A stretch of DNA of 64,000 bases from Mucilaginibacter sp. KACC 22773 (GCF_028736215.1 NZ_CP117883.1:5332001-5396000); one strand, 5' to 3'. Counted from the stretch's first letter, positions 54,736 to 63,292 are shown. Program-made: numbers and translations. The notes: generated by a model not told the origin, from the letters alone.

Positions 54736-55873
54736 CCTAAGCCAATACGAAAAAAAGAAAACGCCCAAACCTGCAAAACAGGAAGGCGAGGGCGGCATTA
54801 TTGCGTTTTTAAACCGTGACATCAGTTTTGGCAGCAAAGAACTTAACGATAAAAAAAAGGAATACCTATACCTGGAGCTAAGCTCGCTCCTGTTGGCCGG
54901 CATCAATTTAAAAACCAGCCTGGAACTGGTAACCGCCGAACAGGAAAAGGAAAGCGACAAAAAACTGTTTGCAGCCATACAGGACAGTGTATTGAATAAT
55001 GGCATAGCCCTTTCCAAAGCCCTTGAAAAATCGGGTAAGTTTTCCTTGTACGAGGTATACAGTATTCAAATTGGCGAGGAAACCGGCCAACTGGCCATGG
55101 TGCTGCAGGATCTGGCTAAATATTACCAGGGCAGGATAAAACAAAGGCGCAAAATAGTTTCCACGCTTTCCTATCCATGTATGGTGCTGCTTTCGTCATT
55201 TGGCGCGGTGTATTTTATGCTGAAGGTGGTGGTACCCATGTTTGCCGATGTGCTCAAACGCTTCGGGGGGCAGCTGCCCTGGATCACCGAACTCGTTATT
55301 ACGATATCCAAGGGGATGGAAACCTATTTTCTGCCCGCTTTTCTGTTTATTACCGCTATCGTCGTTTTCCTTTTCCGGGTACGCAAAACGGTAAGTTACC
55401 GTAAAATCTCTTCCGGTTTGGTATTGAGAGTACCTGTAGCGGGTAACCTGGTTAAAAAGATATACCTGGGCAGGTTCTGCAATTCCATGCGGTTGCTTAC
55501 GGGCTCGCACGTGCCGTTGTTGAGGGCCATAGCTTTGAGCAGGCAGATGGTGGGCTGGTACCCAATCGAATCGTCCCTGCAAAAGGTAGAAGACGATATC
55601 CTGAATGGCAAATCGCTGCATCAGAGTTTGCAGCAGTTCAAGATCTACCCTTCCAAAATGATACAACTGGTGAGGATTGGCGAAGAATCAAACAAGCTGG
55701 ATTACTTTTTTGCCAAAATAGCCGAGCAATACGGCGAGGAAGTAGAATACCAGACAGCCTCCCTAAGTAGTATTATGGAGCCCCTTTTTATCATCGTGGT
55801 TGGTTTCCTGGTGGGGGTAATTATGATTGCCATGTACCTGCCGATGTTCCAGATGGGCAATACGTTTCAATAG
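54722..55873 (+). CDS. gspF: Type II secretion / type IV pilus inner membrane platform protein (GspF family)
   Basis: 383 residues from ATG 54722 (a TTG at 54707 is an alternative). Two GspF domains are present: one at about 50-170 (LYLELSSLLLAGINLKTSLE, then YEVYSIQIGEETGQLAMVLQ) and one at about 255-375 (GRFCNSMRLLTGSHVPLLRA, then MIQLVRIGEESNKLDYFF), each followed by hydrophobic helices. It is the polytopic platform that works with the ATPase GspE/PilB. That ATPase, the secretin and the major pseudopilin are not in the window, so they must be encoded elsewhere or absent. Confidence 0.88.
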   Translation: MPAIDLSQYEKKKTPKPAKQEGEGGIIAFLNRDISFGSKELNDKKKEYLYLELSSLLLAGINLKTSLELVTAEQEKESDKKLFAAIQDSVLNNGIALSKALEKSGKFSLYEVYSIQIGEETGQLAMVLQDLAKYYQGRIKQRRKIVSTLSYPCMVLLSSFGAVYFMLKVVVPMFADVLKRFGGQLPWITELVITISKGMETYFLPAFLFITAIVVFLFRVRKTVSYRKISSGLVLRVPVAGNLVKKIYLGRFCNSMRLLTGSHVPLLRAIALSRQMVGWYPIESSLQKVEDDILNGKSLHQSLQQFKIYPSKMIQLVRIGEESNKLDYFFAKIAEQYGEEVEYQTASLSSIMEPLFIIVVGFLVGVIMIAMYLPMFQMGNTFQ

Positions 55874-55938
55874 AAGCGGCGACTGTAGGCGGCAGCGGGA
55901 GTATGCTAAATGGCAGCTACGAAGCATGTCGGCAAAAA

Positions 55939-56038
55939 AATTGGGTTAACATAACTTAACATAATTCAAAAAATATTTTTATAAATATTTGATTATAAAT
56001 ACATTATAAAACACCACGATTTACATGTTAACCCAATT
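55939..56038. repeat. 14-bp perfect inverted repeat after the cassette
   Basis: AATTGGGTTAACAT (55939-55952) and ATGTTAACCCAATT (56025-56038) are perfect inverted copies, separated by 72 bp of very AT-rich DNA. It may be a terminator-scale fold or the ends of a small lost element. The string TTAACATAACTTAACATAA next to the left arm is itself repetitive. Confidence 0.65.
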
Positions 56039-56178
56039 GTTATACTATGAGTTACAAACCCGCGGCAACGGCGGGCAGGCTTTACATTACAAGTCCCCGC
56101 TTTGCCTTTGCCGCCCTGGCCTGCCCGCGCTGTGGGCTTTTCACTGCAATCCTTAACACGAGCTGCGCGGTATACAAA

Positions 56179-56211
56179 AACACCCGGATGAAATTAAACC
56201 ATCCGGGTGTT
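56179..56211. terminator. Hairpin with CCCGGATG core
   Basis: AACACCCGGAT (56179-56189) pairs with ATCCGGGTGTT (56201-56211). A similar hairpin with CCCGGATG / CATCCGGG lies at 57344-57372 upstream of the transposase. It can end the 56288-56695 minus-strand gene. Confidence 0.65.
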
Positions 56212-56287
56212 GCGATTGTCTATATGTCTAATTCAAGTGAATTAACTGTCGCCTTGCTGCTGCCTTCATCGGAATGCGTTAAAAAAA

Positions 56288-56695
56288 TTACCCCTCGTTC
56301 CTTTGGATCATTAGATAAAACCCTAACAACAAAAACAGAAACGAGAACAACATGTACAATAGGACCATACGATTTCCCCTTTTCACATTCTCTTTCGGCT
56401 CTTTCTTGTATTCCTCTATTATTGACTTATACCTCTTACCTCTTATAAATAAAAGATAGCCGACAACCATTAGAGAGAAGAATATAAGGCCTCCCGCAAT
56501 TCCCCCGCCTTGGAGCAGCAGCGTAACCCCAAACAGCCCGTAGGCGACAAAGAGCACAGAATAAAAGTTGAGGCCGATCAAGAACGACAGCATAAAAACA
56601 GCAAACCCCTTGGCAACCATACCGTTTCCCAAGGAAACCTGCAATCTGTAAACTCGGTAGTAGAAATATTCCAGCTTATGTTTCATTGTCGTCAT
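56288..56695 (-). CDS. Small polytopic membrane protein of unknown function
   Basis: 135 residues with about four membrane spans (VAKGFAVFMLSFLIGLNFYS, VLFVAYGLFGVTLLLQ, AGGLIFFSLMVVGYLLF and MVLLYMLFSFLFLLLGFYLM) and a basic loop KEPKENVKRGNR. A start at the fourth residue (MKHKLEYFYY) is equally likely. I do not recognise a family. It is on the same strand as the RHS/immunity genes further along but is separated from them by two mobile elements, so it may once have belonged to the same unit. Confidence 0.65.
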   Translation of the reverse strand: MTTMKHKLEYFYYRVYRLQVSLGNGMVAKGFAVFMLSFLIGLNFYSVLFVAYGLFGVTLLLQGGGIAGGLIFFSLMVVGYLLFIRGKRYKSIIEEYKKEPKENVKRGNRMVLLYMLFSFLFLLLGFYLMIQRNEG

Positions 56696-56720
56696 TCTAT
56701 TTTTCCATACCCCCTTCGCT

Positions 56721-57428
56721 GCCGCAAGGCTCCAGCCTTGTGGCCCGCTGATAGGTAAACGTCATGCCTTTAGGACGGTGCGCTACGTAATTATTACTTT
56801 TACCAGTCCCTTAATACCTGCATAATCCCGTGCGCTGCTATGCAGGTAATCATAATCGTTTTCTACAAAACCTGCTACAACCGGGTTATTATGCGTATAA
56901 TCAATTTTTTGGTCAATTACAGCTGCACTCCATAATTCGATAGGCTTGTTATGCTGCTGCCAAAACTGGTTGCTGGTGTTATTGCTATTAGTCAGACCTG
57001 CTTTTTTAAATGAGTTTAGCAGCCATTCCCGCCTGCTTTCCTGGTTATTTTCTTTTATTAAAGCTATCATTTGTTTTGACGTTAGCGATTTAAAATCCCT
57101 GATCAGGTCTTCTGGTTTTTGAATTGTCGATCTAAAAACCAAATGTACATGGCTCGGCATTATGCACCATGCATAAATTTCCATGCCTTTATTGTCGACG
57201 CTGTAGTTGAGGTTTCTCACCAAACAGTCGAAGTAGTGCAGCCGAACAAACACATCTAACCAAAACACCGTGGCAAAGCTTACAAAATATAATCCTTCAG
57301 GATTCTTGAATTTATAATTACGGCTCATGTGTTAAAAATACAAAATCCCGGATGAAACGTGCATCCGGGATTGGCATATTCATTACTTAGCATGGCGTTT
57401 ACCTATCAGCGGGCCACAAGGCTGGAGC
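56721..57428 (-). mobile_element. REP-associated transposase unit with inverted REP ends
   Basis: A RAYT gene (56783-57328) is flanked by inverted 37-bp ends: 56729-56765 and 57392-57428 agree at 36 of 37 positions. The left end also folds as GCCGCAAGGCT-CC-AGCCTTGTGGC (56721-56744), a REP hairpin. At the right end the hairpin is interrupted after GCTGGAGC by the group II intron. Confidence 0.8.
56783..57328 (-). CDS. REP-associated tyrosine transposase (RAYT)
   Basis: A 181-residue Y1-HUH transposase of the IS200-like TnpA_REP family, which mobilises short REP hairpins. The HUH pair is H60-V-H62 in CIMPSHVHLVFRS and the nucleophile is Y144 in KIDYTHNNPVVAGFV. Both are intact, so the protein may be active. 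It starts MSRNYKFKNPEGLYFVSF, typical of the family. The flanking REP ends support the assignment. A hairpin (57344-57372) precedes the gene. Confidence 0.92.
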   Translation of the reverse strand: MSRNYKFKNPEGLYFVSFATVFWLDVFVRLHYFDCLVRNLNYSVDNKGMEIYAWCIMPSHVHLVFRSTIQKPEDLIRDFKSLTSKQMIALIKENNQESRREWLLNSFKKAGLTNSNNTSNQFWQQHNKPIELWSAAVIDQKIDYTHNNPVVAGFVENDYDYLHSSARDYAGIKGLVKVIIT

Positions 57429-59308
57429 GTCGAGTAGGCAAGGGCATTTCAGCCCAAGCCTCTCACAGAACCGTACGTGAAGCTCTCACTTCATACGGCT
57501 CTTATTATACCATCAAACGTGTTTAAAAACAGTCCAGTAATAGAACATGGCCGGATAGCTGATTTTTAACTCACTTATCCATTTATGCGCTTCTCCATAA
57601 CTGCCTCTAAACTTCCTGTACTTGTTTAATACCCATTTGGCTAAACGAAACTCAAAGCGTTTCATCAATGGTTGTAGGCCTCGTAGCTTAAATTTCCCAT
57701 AGTACCTGATAATCCCTACCATTTGTGGGTTTATCTGATCGGCTATGTCTTGCATCGTTAAATCACTTCGCCGATGCCACCTGAGCTGCTTCCATCCTTC
57801 GATTATCCTCGATTGTGCTTTTTGACTTATGGTACTCCCATATCCTAAAAACAACCCTCCTTTTTTGGATATTATTGGTTTTGGTTTGAATGTGAACCCC
57901 AGAAAATCGAATTTCTTTCCATAGTCTTTCCTCTTGGGCCTTCGATAGTTCTGGCAGTATACCATTTTCGTCTTCTCTTCGCTAAGACGTAGTTTACATT
58001 CTGCAAGTCTTGCCCGGATAGCCTCCAGCAATTGTTTCGCTTCCGTTTCTGTATGACAATGAATTACAATATCGTCCGCATAGCGTACAAATGCTACTCC
58101 GGGGTATTGCTTCAAAAGCCATTTGTCCAGTACATAATGCAAAAACAGGTTTGCTAATAAAGGGCTTATCACTCCGCCTTGTGGCGTACCTTGCCCTCCC
58201 TTTTGAATAAGTGTTCCATCGGGTTGTTGCGCCGGACTTTCCAGCCATCTCCTAATGTACATCTTTACCCATGGCTCCGCTACATGCCGCTCTACAGCTT
58301 TCATTAGCAGTTCATGGTCTACCTCATCAAAGAAACTTTTGATGTCCATATCAATCACCCATGCGTACCTGAGTACATTTTCATGGACTGCTGCTACTGC
58401 CTGATGGGCGCTTTTCAATGGGCGATAGCCATACGATTGATCTTGAAACTGTGCCTCTAAGCGTGGTTCTAAGTAATCCTTTACTACTTGTTGGGCAATC
58501 CGGTCGCTTACTGTAGGGATGCCTAACACCCGCTTCTTGCCGTTTGCTTTGGGTATCGATACTGAGCGAACTGGTTTGGGAAAATAACTGCCGGAGTTCA
58601 TTCGGTTCCATAATACATACAGGTTGTCTAATAAGTTCACCTCAAAATCTTCGAGGCTTTCTTTATCTACTCCTGCTGATCCTTTGTTTGCCTTTACTTT
58701 CCGATAGGCTTTCTTTACCATTTCTTTCGTTACCGGTACTGGTCTTGATGTTGTCTCAAACATTTTAATCCTCCTTCTTTTTAAAGTTGTTAGAATATTC
58801 TTAACTGTATAATTGATGCCCTTCGCTCCACCTTCATTACAAAGGATTCTTCACTACTACAGCATCATCCGTCATCCTTAACAGCTTCGGTATTCGGCCT
58901 CACGGGTATTGCCCGCTTGTGCCTTTCTCTTAACATCCGTTAAGGACTTCCCGTGTTTCGTATAAAAGCCTGAATAAGAGTCATGCCTCCTCTATGACGA
59001 TTGCCTTATAGCCAGTATGCAAGTTCCCGCTATAATCTTTCACTAATACGCAAGAACATTAGCTTTTGACAATGGGTTTCGCTCTCTCATCACTTCATCG
59101 ATGGTTCATTTGCATTCATCTCTCTTTTTCATACCTGACTATTTCCCGTAGCCTTTTCCTCTTTCCGTTCAATACCTAACTATTACTAATCAAGCACCGA
59201 GAGGTGGTTTAATGCCTCTGCTTGCACAGCGACTTTGGTAGGCCTACTACCATCTTTCATACAACATTTGCTTTCCTTTATTCAGAAGGCTCGTAATTCA
59301 CGGCACAC
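57429..59308 (-). mobile_element. Group II intron with RT/maturase, complete
   Basis: Minus-strand intron of 1880 nt. Its 5' end reads GTGTG (complement of 59304-59308), matching GUGYG. Domain V (plus 57467-57501) reads GAGCCGTATG...CGTACGGTTC on the minus strand. Domain VI follows with AGGC/GCCT and GGGC/GCCC stems, and a bulged A opposite plus 57435, 7 nt before the 3' end ACTCGAC, which is the expected branch point. The 3' splice site falls at 57429/57428, inside a REP hairpin. Confidence 0.85.
57513..58763 (-). CDS. Group II intron reverse transcriptase/maturase
   Basis: 416 residues encoded within domain IV of the intron; needed for splicing and mobility. RT motifs: KANGKKRVLGIPTVSDRIAQ (72-91), YGYRPLKSAHQA (111-122), DMDIKSFFDEVDH (138-150), GTPQGGVISPLLANL (192-206) and the catalytic YADD at 228-231. 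After RT come the maturase (X) domain and a short GIIM-type end; no HNH endonuclease domain is present. The intact frame suggests an active intron. Confidence 0.93.
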   Translation of the reverse strand: MFETTSRPVPVTKEMVKKAYRKVKANKGSAGVDKESLEDFEVNLLDNLYVLWNRMNSGSYFPKPVRSVSIPKANGKKRVLGIPTVSDRIAQQVVKDYLEPRLEAQFQDQSYGYRPLKSAHQAVAAVHENVLRYAWVIDMDIKSFFDEVDHELLMKAVERHVAEPWVKMYIRRWLESPAQQPDGTLIQKGGQGTPQGGVISPLLANLFLHYVLDKWLLKQYPGVAFVRYADDIVIHCHTETEAKQLLEAIRARLAECKLRLSEEKTKMVYCQNYRRPKRKDYGKKFDFLGFTFKPKPIISKKGGLFLGYGSTISQKAQSRIIEGWKQLRWHRRSDLTMQDIADQINPQMVGIIRYYGKFKLRGLQPLMKRFEFRLAKWVLNKYRKFRGSYGEAHKWISELKISYPAMFYYWTVFKHV

Positions 59309-59324
59309 CGTGCGGGAGCTGAGG

Positions 59325-59726
59325 TTAAATTATGTTTATCGAAGCTATAATGTGACTTACTGTATTTATTTCATTGCTAACAACTACGTCGGAATTATAA
59401 CTGATAAACAACGCTTTTTGCTTCGCAAAGACGATAACGAATCTCCAAAGTCCTTTATCGTTCTTGATATCGATCTCGGCAATCTTTTTTTCTTGCAAAT
59501 TATATTCTTTAATATCTTTCTGATTGTTGATAGTATTATCTACGAAGTCGATCAATTCTTTTCTTATATCAAAAGAATAGGTTTCTGGGATCAGATAACT
59601 TGTTATGGTAATAGCGCCCAATCCTTCACCCTCATTGTAAATTGATATAGTATTTTCATCCTCTTCAACCTTCCAATTTTCAGGAATCGCTAATTGATAG
59701 TATCTTGATGGTGATGTGTATTTCAT
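59325..59726 (-). CDS. Probable immunity protein for the RHS toxin
   Basis: 133 residues, soluble, no signal. It begins MKYTSPSRYYQLAIPENWKV and alternates beta strands with charged loops (EDENTISIYNEGEGLGAITI). It lies 6 bp downstream of the RHS toxin gene on the same strand, the usual place of an immunity gene. A distant likeness to DUF3805-type proteins is possible. Function is inferred from position; the AT content is higher than in the RHS core, as is common for immunity genes. The group II intron and REP lie directly after it. Confidence 0.6.
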   Translation of the reverse strand: MKYTSPSRYYQLAIPENWKVEEDENTISIYNEGEGLGAITITSYLIPETYSFDIRKELIDFVDNTINNQKDIKEYNLQEKKIAEIDIKNDKGLWRFVIVFAKQKALFISYNSDVVVSNEINTVSHIIASINII

Positions 59727-59732
59727 AGGTAA

Positions 59733-62700
59733 TTAATTGCCAGTTGGTTGTGGGGTTGGTTGTGGGGTTGGTTGTGGTTGTGGGGTTGGTTTAGGATCAT
59801 AATATATTACCCTGCCTTTTTTACCGGTGGCCTTCTCATACTTCCCAAGTTGGCTTTTTCCTTTAGCTCTGCCAGATGGAGTATTAGGCTTTAGCTCCAC
59901 AGGACTTCCATCTGGTGTTAAAGCATCTGGTCGTAGAGTATCACCTGTATTTGGATCTGTAATTGTTGGTTCTGCCTGCCATCCTTTGTCCTTTTTTGCG
60001 TTAACTTTATCTTTAAGTTCCTTGTGCTTCTTTTTACCTTCCTCAACTTTTTGTTTAACATTCGGATTGTTCACACCTCGTTTCTTTTCTGAGGTGCTTT
60101 GCGTTTGCTCCGGCTCTTGCTGCGGTTCACTACTCGCACTTTGTGAAGCATATCTCGCTGAAGTTGCATGGTGTACCACTACTGTTGCTACTATTGCCGC
60201 ACTTGCAAAATATACTGCACCGGATTCAATAGCCCATATAGCAAGCGGTATCAAAAATACGAATCTGCCATCAGGGTCAACGCTGTTCGCTGGATTATTC
60301 CAACAATACGCAAAAGGCGACTTATCAATTTGATCCAAATGATCCGCCAGCGGATCCACGCTCGTCCACCTCGCAATCACCGGATCATAGAACCTCGCGC
60401 CATAATCGTAAAGCCCCGTCTCGTCCTGCAGCTCCTTGTGATTGTAAAGATAGTGATTTGGCGAACTTGGCAAAGTACCAATTAAACTTTGTATGGTATA
60501 CCCGAACGCGTAATAATCATTTCTTTGCGAATTAAGCGGTGTAAGCTGGTTTGCGTCCGTGGGATCCCAGGTGGTGGTTAGCCGGGTGTCGCCCAGGTGG
60601 TCTTTTAGGTCGTACTCGTACTTATAAACGATTCCTGTTTTTCTTGCCCGTCCTTCTTCCGTCTGGATGAACGAAATCTTGGGATAGGTGCCGGTGTACT
60701 CGTACTGGATGCCGCCTGCGTATTCGGTAACTGTGGTCGTGCTGCCCATGGTCGACAGCTTCCTCAGCTTCCTGCCTGTAGCATCGTAGACGTAGGCGAC
60801 CGATATTCCGGATCTGACCGCCGTCTGCGGCAGGTTGAGCATATTGTAGGCCTGGGTGAGCCCCTTGTTCAGGTCCATCAGTTGGTTGCCGTTGCCGTCA
60901 TAGGTGTATTCCGCCGCCTGGTTCGCGCCATTGACGAAGCCTGACGCTGTGCCCAGTTCGTCAATGCGGTCAATCCTGTTGCCGCTCACGTAGGTGTACG
61001 TCAGGCTGTCTATGGCCGTACGCACGCCGGTTACCTTGTCGTACCTGTTCAGCCTGGTGATGTTGCCCATCACGTCGTACGTTACGTTCTCATTATAGTA
61101 ATTGTCATTGGTCGTTGTGGTGCTGCTTACCGCGTTGGTCAGCCTGTTGAGCTTGTCGTAGGCGTAGCTGTACGCAAGGGCCGGGTAGCTGGTGCCCGAC
61201 AGGGCTGCCGTCTTTACCGTGGTGCTGCCGATGTTGCCGTTGTACTGCGGCATTGCCGCGTTGTCGTACTTCAGCTCCATGCCAAACTGGTCGTTGGTAT
61301 CGGTATTGGTAATCCCGCCGTCGGCGCTTAATGCGGGATTGTTGATGTTCGTCATCCAGCCCCTCGCGTTGTAGCGGTAGTCCACATTCTGCAGGAAGTT
61401 GGACGTACCGTTAATGGCGTGTAGTCCTTTTTTTGTCAGCTGTCCTAACTCGTTATAGCTGGCCAGCGATACCCGCACGGCTCCCTGAATGGCGTTGGTA
61501 CTGTCCTGCAGCTGGCTGGAATTTGACCTCCGCCTGCCCATGTGGTCGTATGAATACCCTTCGGAAGACAGCAGTTTCTGAATCGGGGCCGTCTTGGCGG
61601 GATTGGCGACATAGTGTCGCCGGAGATTGGACAGCGGCTGCTTTACGAAGTTGTACCCGGTGGTCACGTCGTCGTAGTTGTACTGGCTCAGCGCCGACGA
61701 CCCGCCCACGTAGTGCTGCGTAAACGTGCGGATAACTTGGCCATCTTCATCGTAATAGGGTACACTCCACAGGTAATCGGCGGTAGTATTGAGCACCAGT
61801 GTCTTGGTTGCTGTAACCAGCCCCGTGGTATGGCTGCTGTAGAGTGTGTTACTCAACTGGTTGTACATGGATGGCAGGCCGGGGATGCTGCTGTAGCTAT
61901 CGTAATAAGTCACACTCAGCACAGTGGCGATGGTTGCCGGCCAGGCATTGACCGTATAGCCGTTGCCAGTTGTGGTGGTAGTTTCCCATTGCGTAGTAAC
62001 AGCGTCAGCAAGGCCCTGCACGGTTGTTAGGTTATTAACACCCGCCGTGCTGCCGGTATGCTGAAATACTCCCGTAATTACCGGCCTGCCCATGGCATCA
62101 TATTTGGTCACCGTCCATTCCTGCGGCGCTTTCATGCGCTGTACCGAATCCTGGGTGCCTATCACCTGGTCTAAGGTGTTATAGATCATAAACTCCCAGC
62201 CCTTGCCCGGTACTTTTTTTTGCGTCAGCCTGCCCCGGCCGTCGTAACGGTACTGGTAGCAAATATTATCAATTGTTGCCTGGCTTATGGCGGCAGTGGC
62301 ATCCGGACTTGCTCCCGGCGGCAGTACAAAGCTTAACTGGCCCCGCTCATCGTATACGTAATAGGTGCTCAGCATTTCGGCAACCGTCCCTTTAATGTTG
62401 TAGGTGCGTTTCAGCACAACATGGCCTTCCTTGTCCTTATATTCTTCGGTAGTACCAAAGCACCCGTCGGTCGTCTTCCAATTTTCGTCCTTGGTTATGG
62501 CTACGTCCAATTGATTAGGGCCGTAGGTAGCGGTATTACCCGTGCGCACCAGGTTCCTGCTGCCGCTGGCATTAATGGTAGCGGTATACAGTGCCGCCTT
62601 GCGGCTGCCCAAATTGGTGCTGCTTAAATTGGTAGTACTAAAAGTGCTGGTTTGCTCATTGCTGGTAAATGAAACCCTTACTGTATGATCGGCATCGGGA

Positions 62701-63242
62701 TTTGCAGACAGCTGCCATGCTGCACCAGGCGCCCCCTGCTCAATTACCCTGCCCAGCGGCGAGGGCTCAAAAGAGGTTACCGCATACGGGAACTGGGTAA
62801 GCACAATGGCATTGCTTTGCTTGCCCTCTGTTGTCCCGTTCGATGGGTTGTAAAAGGCTTTTACCCCAGTTGTCGCGCCAAGCGCATCCGTGCGGTAAGT
62901 GCCGTAATTGGTGGTGCTGTTTACATAGGGCAGGTATTTTTGCGCTTCCCGTTCGTACCCATCATAAACAAAAGGCTGTACCACATCATAGCCAGCCGGC
63001 GATGCCTGCCTTTGTACCGTTTGCAGCGGGCTGCCCAGCCCGTCGACGTACTGGATCGTGGTCATCACTGAATCTTTTACCGTTGTCAGCTGGTCAAGCC
63101 GGGTATTGGCTTTTATCGCCGTGCGCGGTATCCGGCTGCGCACATAGTTTTGCGTGGTGGTTTGGGCAAATATGGTATTGCTGATAAGCAGGCCTGCCAC
63201 CAGCAGGATGCTTTTATATATTTTGTTAGTGTGTAATTCCAT
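59733..63242 (-). CDS. RHS-repeat toxin with C-terminal PD-(D/E)XK nuclease
   Basis: I use the ATG at 63242 (1169 residues), because the signal peptide ILLVAGLLISNTIFAQ starts there; a longer frame to 63359 has no sense. A DUF6443-like N-terminal domain (about 30-150) leads into YD/RHS repeats, which build the cocoon shell. The RHS core ends with YLYNHKELQDETGLYDYGAR and FYDPVIARWTSVDPL, then WNNPANSVDPDGR at about 993. The 176-residue tail has a hydrophobic stretch (about 994-1025), a charged linker and a nuclease-like block RPDALTPDGSPVELKP (D1106, E1116, K1118) and SQLGKYEKATGK, consistent with a PD-(D/E)XK DNase. It ends in a Pro-Thr-Gln repeat. Immunity gene follows after 6 bp. Confidence 0.85.
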   Translation of the reverse strand: MELHTNKIYKSILLVAGLLISNTIFAQTTTQNYVRSRIPRTAIKANTRLDQLTTVKDSVMTTIQYVDGLGSPLQTVQRQASPAGYDVVQPFVYDGYEREAQKYLPYVNSTTNYGTYRTDALGATTGVKAFYNPSNGTTEGKQSNAIVLTQFPYAVTSFEPSPLGRVIEQGAPGAAWQLSANPDADHTVRVSFTSNEQTSTFSTTNLSSTNLGSRKAALYTATINASGSRNLVRTGNTATYGPNQLDVAITKDENWKTTDGCFGTTEEYKDKEGHVVLKRTYNIKGTVAEMLSTYYVYDERGQLSFVLPPGASPDATAAISQATIDNICYQYRYDGRGRLTQKKVPGKGWEFMIYNTLDQVIGTQDSVQRMKAPQEWTVTKYDAMGRPVITGVFQHTGSTAGVNNLTTVQGLADAVTTQWETTTTTGNGYTVNAWPATIATVLSVTYYDSYSSIPGLPSMYNQLSNTLYSSHTTGLVTATKTLVLNTTADYLWSVPYYDEDGQVIRTFTQHYVGGSSALSQYNYDDVTTGYNFVKQPLSNLRRHYVANPAKTAPIQKLLSSEGYSYDHMGRRRSNSSQLQDSTNAIQGAVRVSLASYNELGQLTKKGLHAINGTSNFLQNVDYRYNARGWMTNINNPALSADGGITNTDTNDQFGMELKYDNAAMPQYNGNIGSTTVKTAALSGTSYPALAYSYAYDKLNRLTNAVSSTTTTNDNYYNENVTYDVMGNITRLNRYDKVTGVRTAIDSLTYTYVSGNRIDRIDELGTASGFVNGANQAAEYTYDGNGNQLMDLNKGLTQAYNMLNLPQTAVRSGISVAYVYDATGRKLRKLSTMGSTTTVTEYAGGIQYEYTGTYPKISFIQTEEGRARKTGIVYKYEYDLKDHLGDTRLTTTWDPTDANQLTPLNSQRNDYYAFGYTIQSLIGTLPSSPNHYLYNHKELQDETGLYDYGARFYDPVIARWTSVDPLADHLDQIDKSPFAYCWNNPANSVDPDGRFVFLIPLAIWAIESGAVYFASAAIVATVVVHHATSARYASQSASSEPQQEPEQTQSTSEKKRGVNNPNVKQKVEEGKKKHKELKDKVNAKKDKGWQAEPTITDPNTGDTLRPDALTPDGSPVELKPNTPSGRAKGKSQLGKYEKATGKKGRVIYYDPKPTPQPQPTPQPTPQPTGN
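59744..59790. repeat. Tandem repeat coding for a Pro-Thr-Gln tail
   Basis: Units of GGTTGTGGGGTTGGTTGTGG repeat near the 3' end of the RHS gene and translate on the minus strand as PTPQP repeats. Repeat number is likely variable by slippage. Confidence 0.7.
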
Positions 63243-63292
63243 TTGTTCTTTTTTTGAATAAGGGTTAAAGGTTATGGTGCTTGATGGAATTA

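Noticed and set aside
56047..56448. 133-residue plus-strand ORF
   Set aside because: Crosses a hairpin and lies antisense to the better supported membrane protein at 56288-56695.
59744..59790. Tandem repeat as a CRISPR-like array
   Set aside because: Short contiguous units without spacers, inside a coding frame; it codes for the Pro-Thr-Gln tail.
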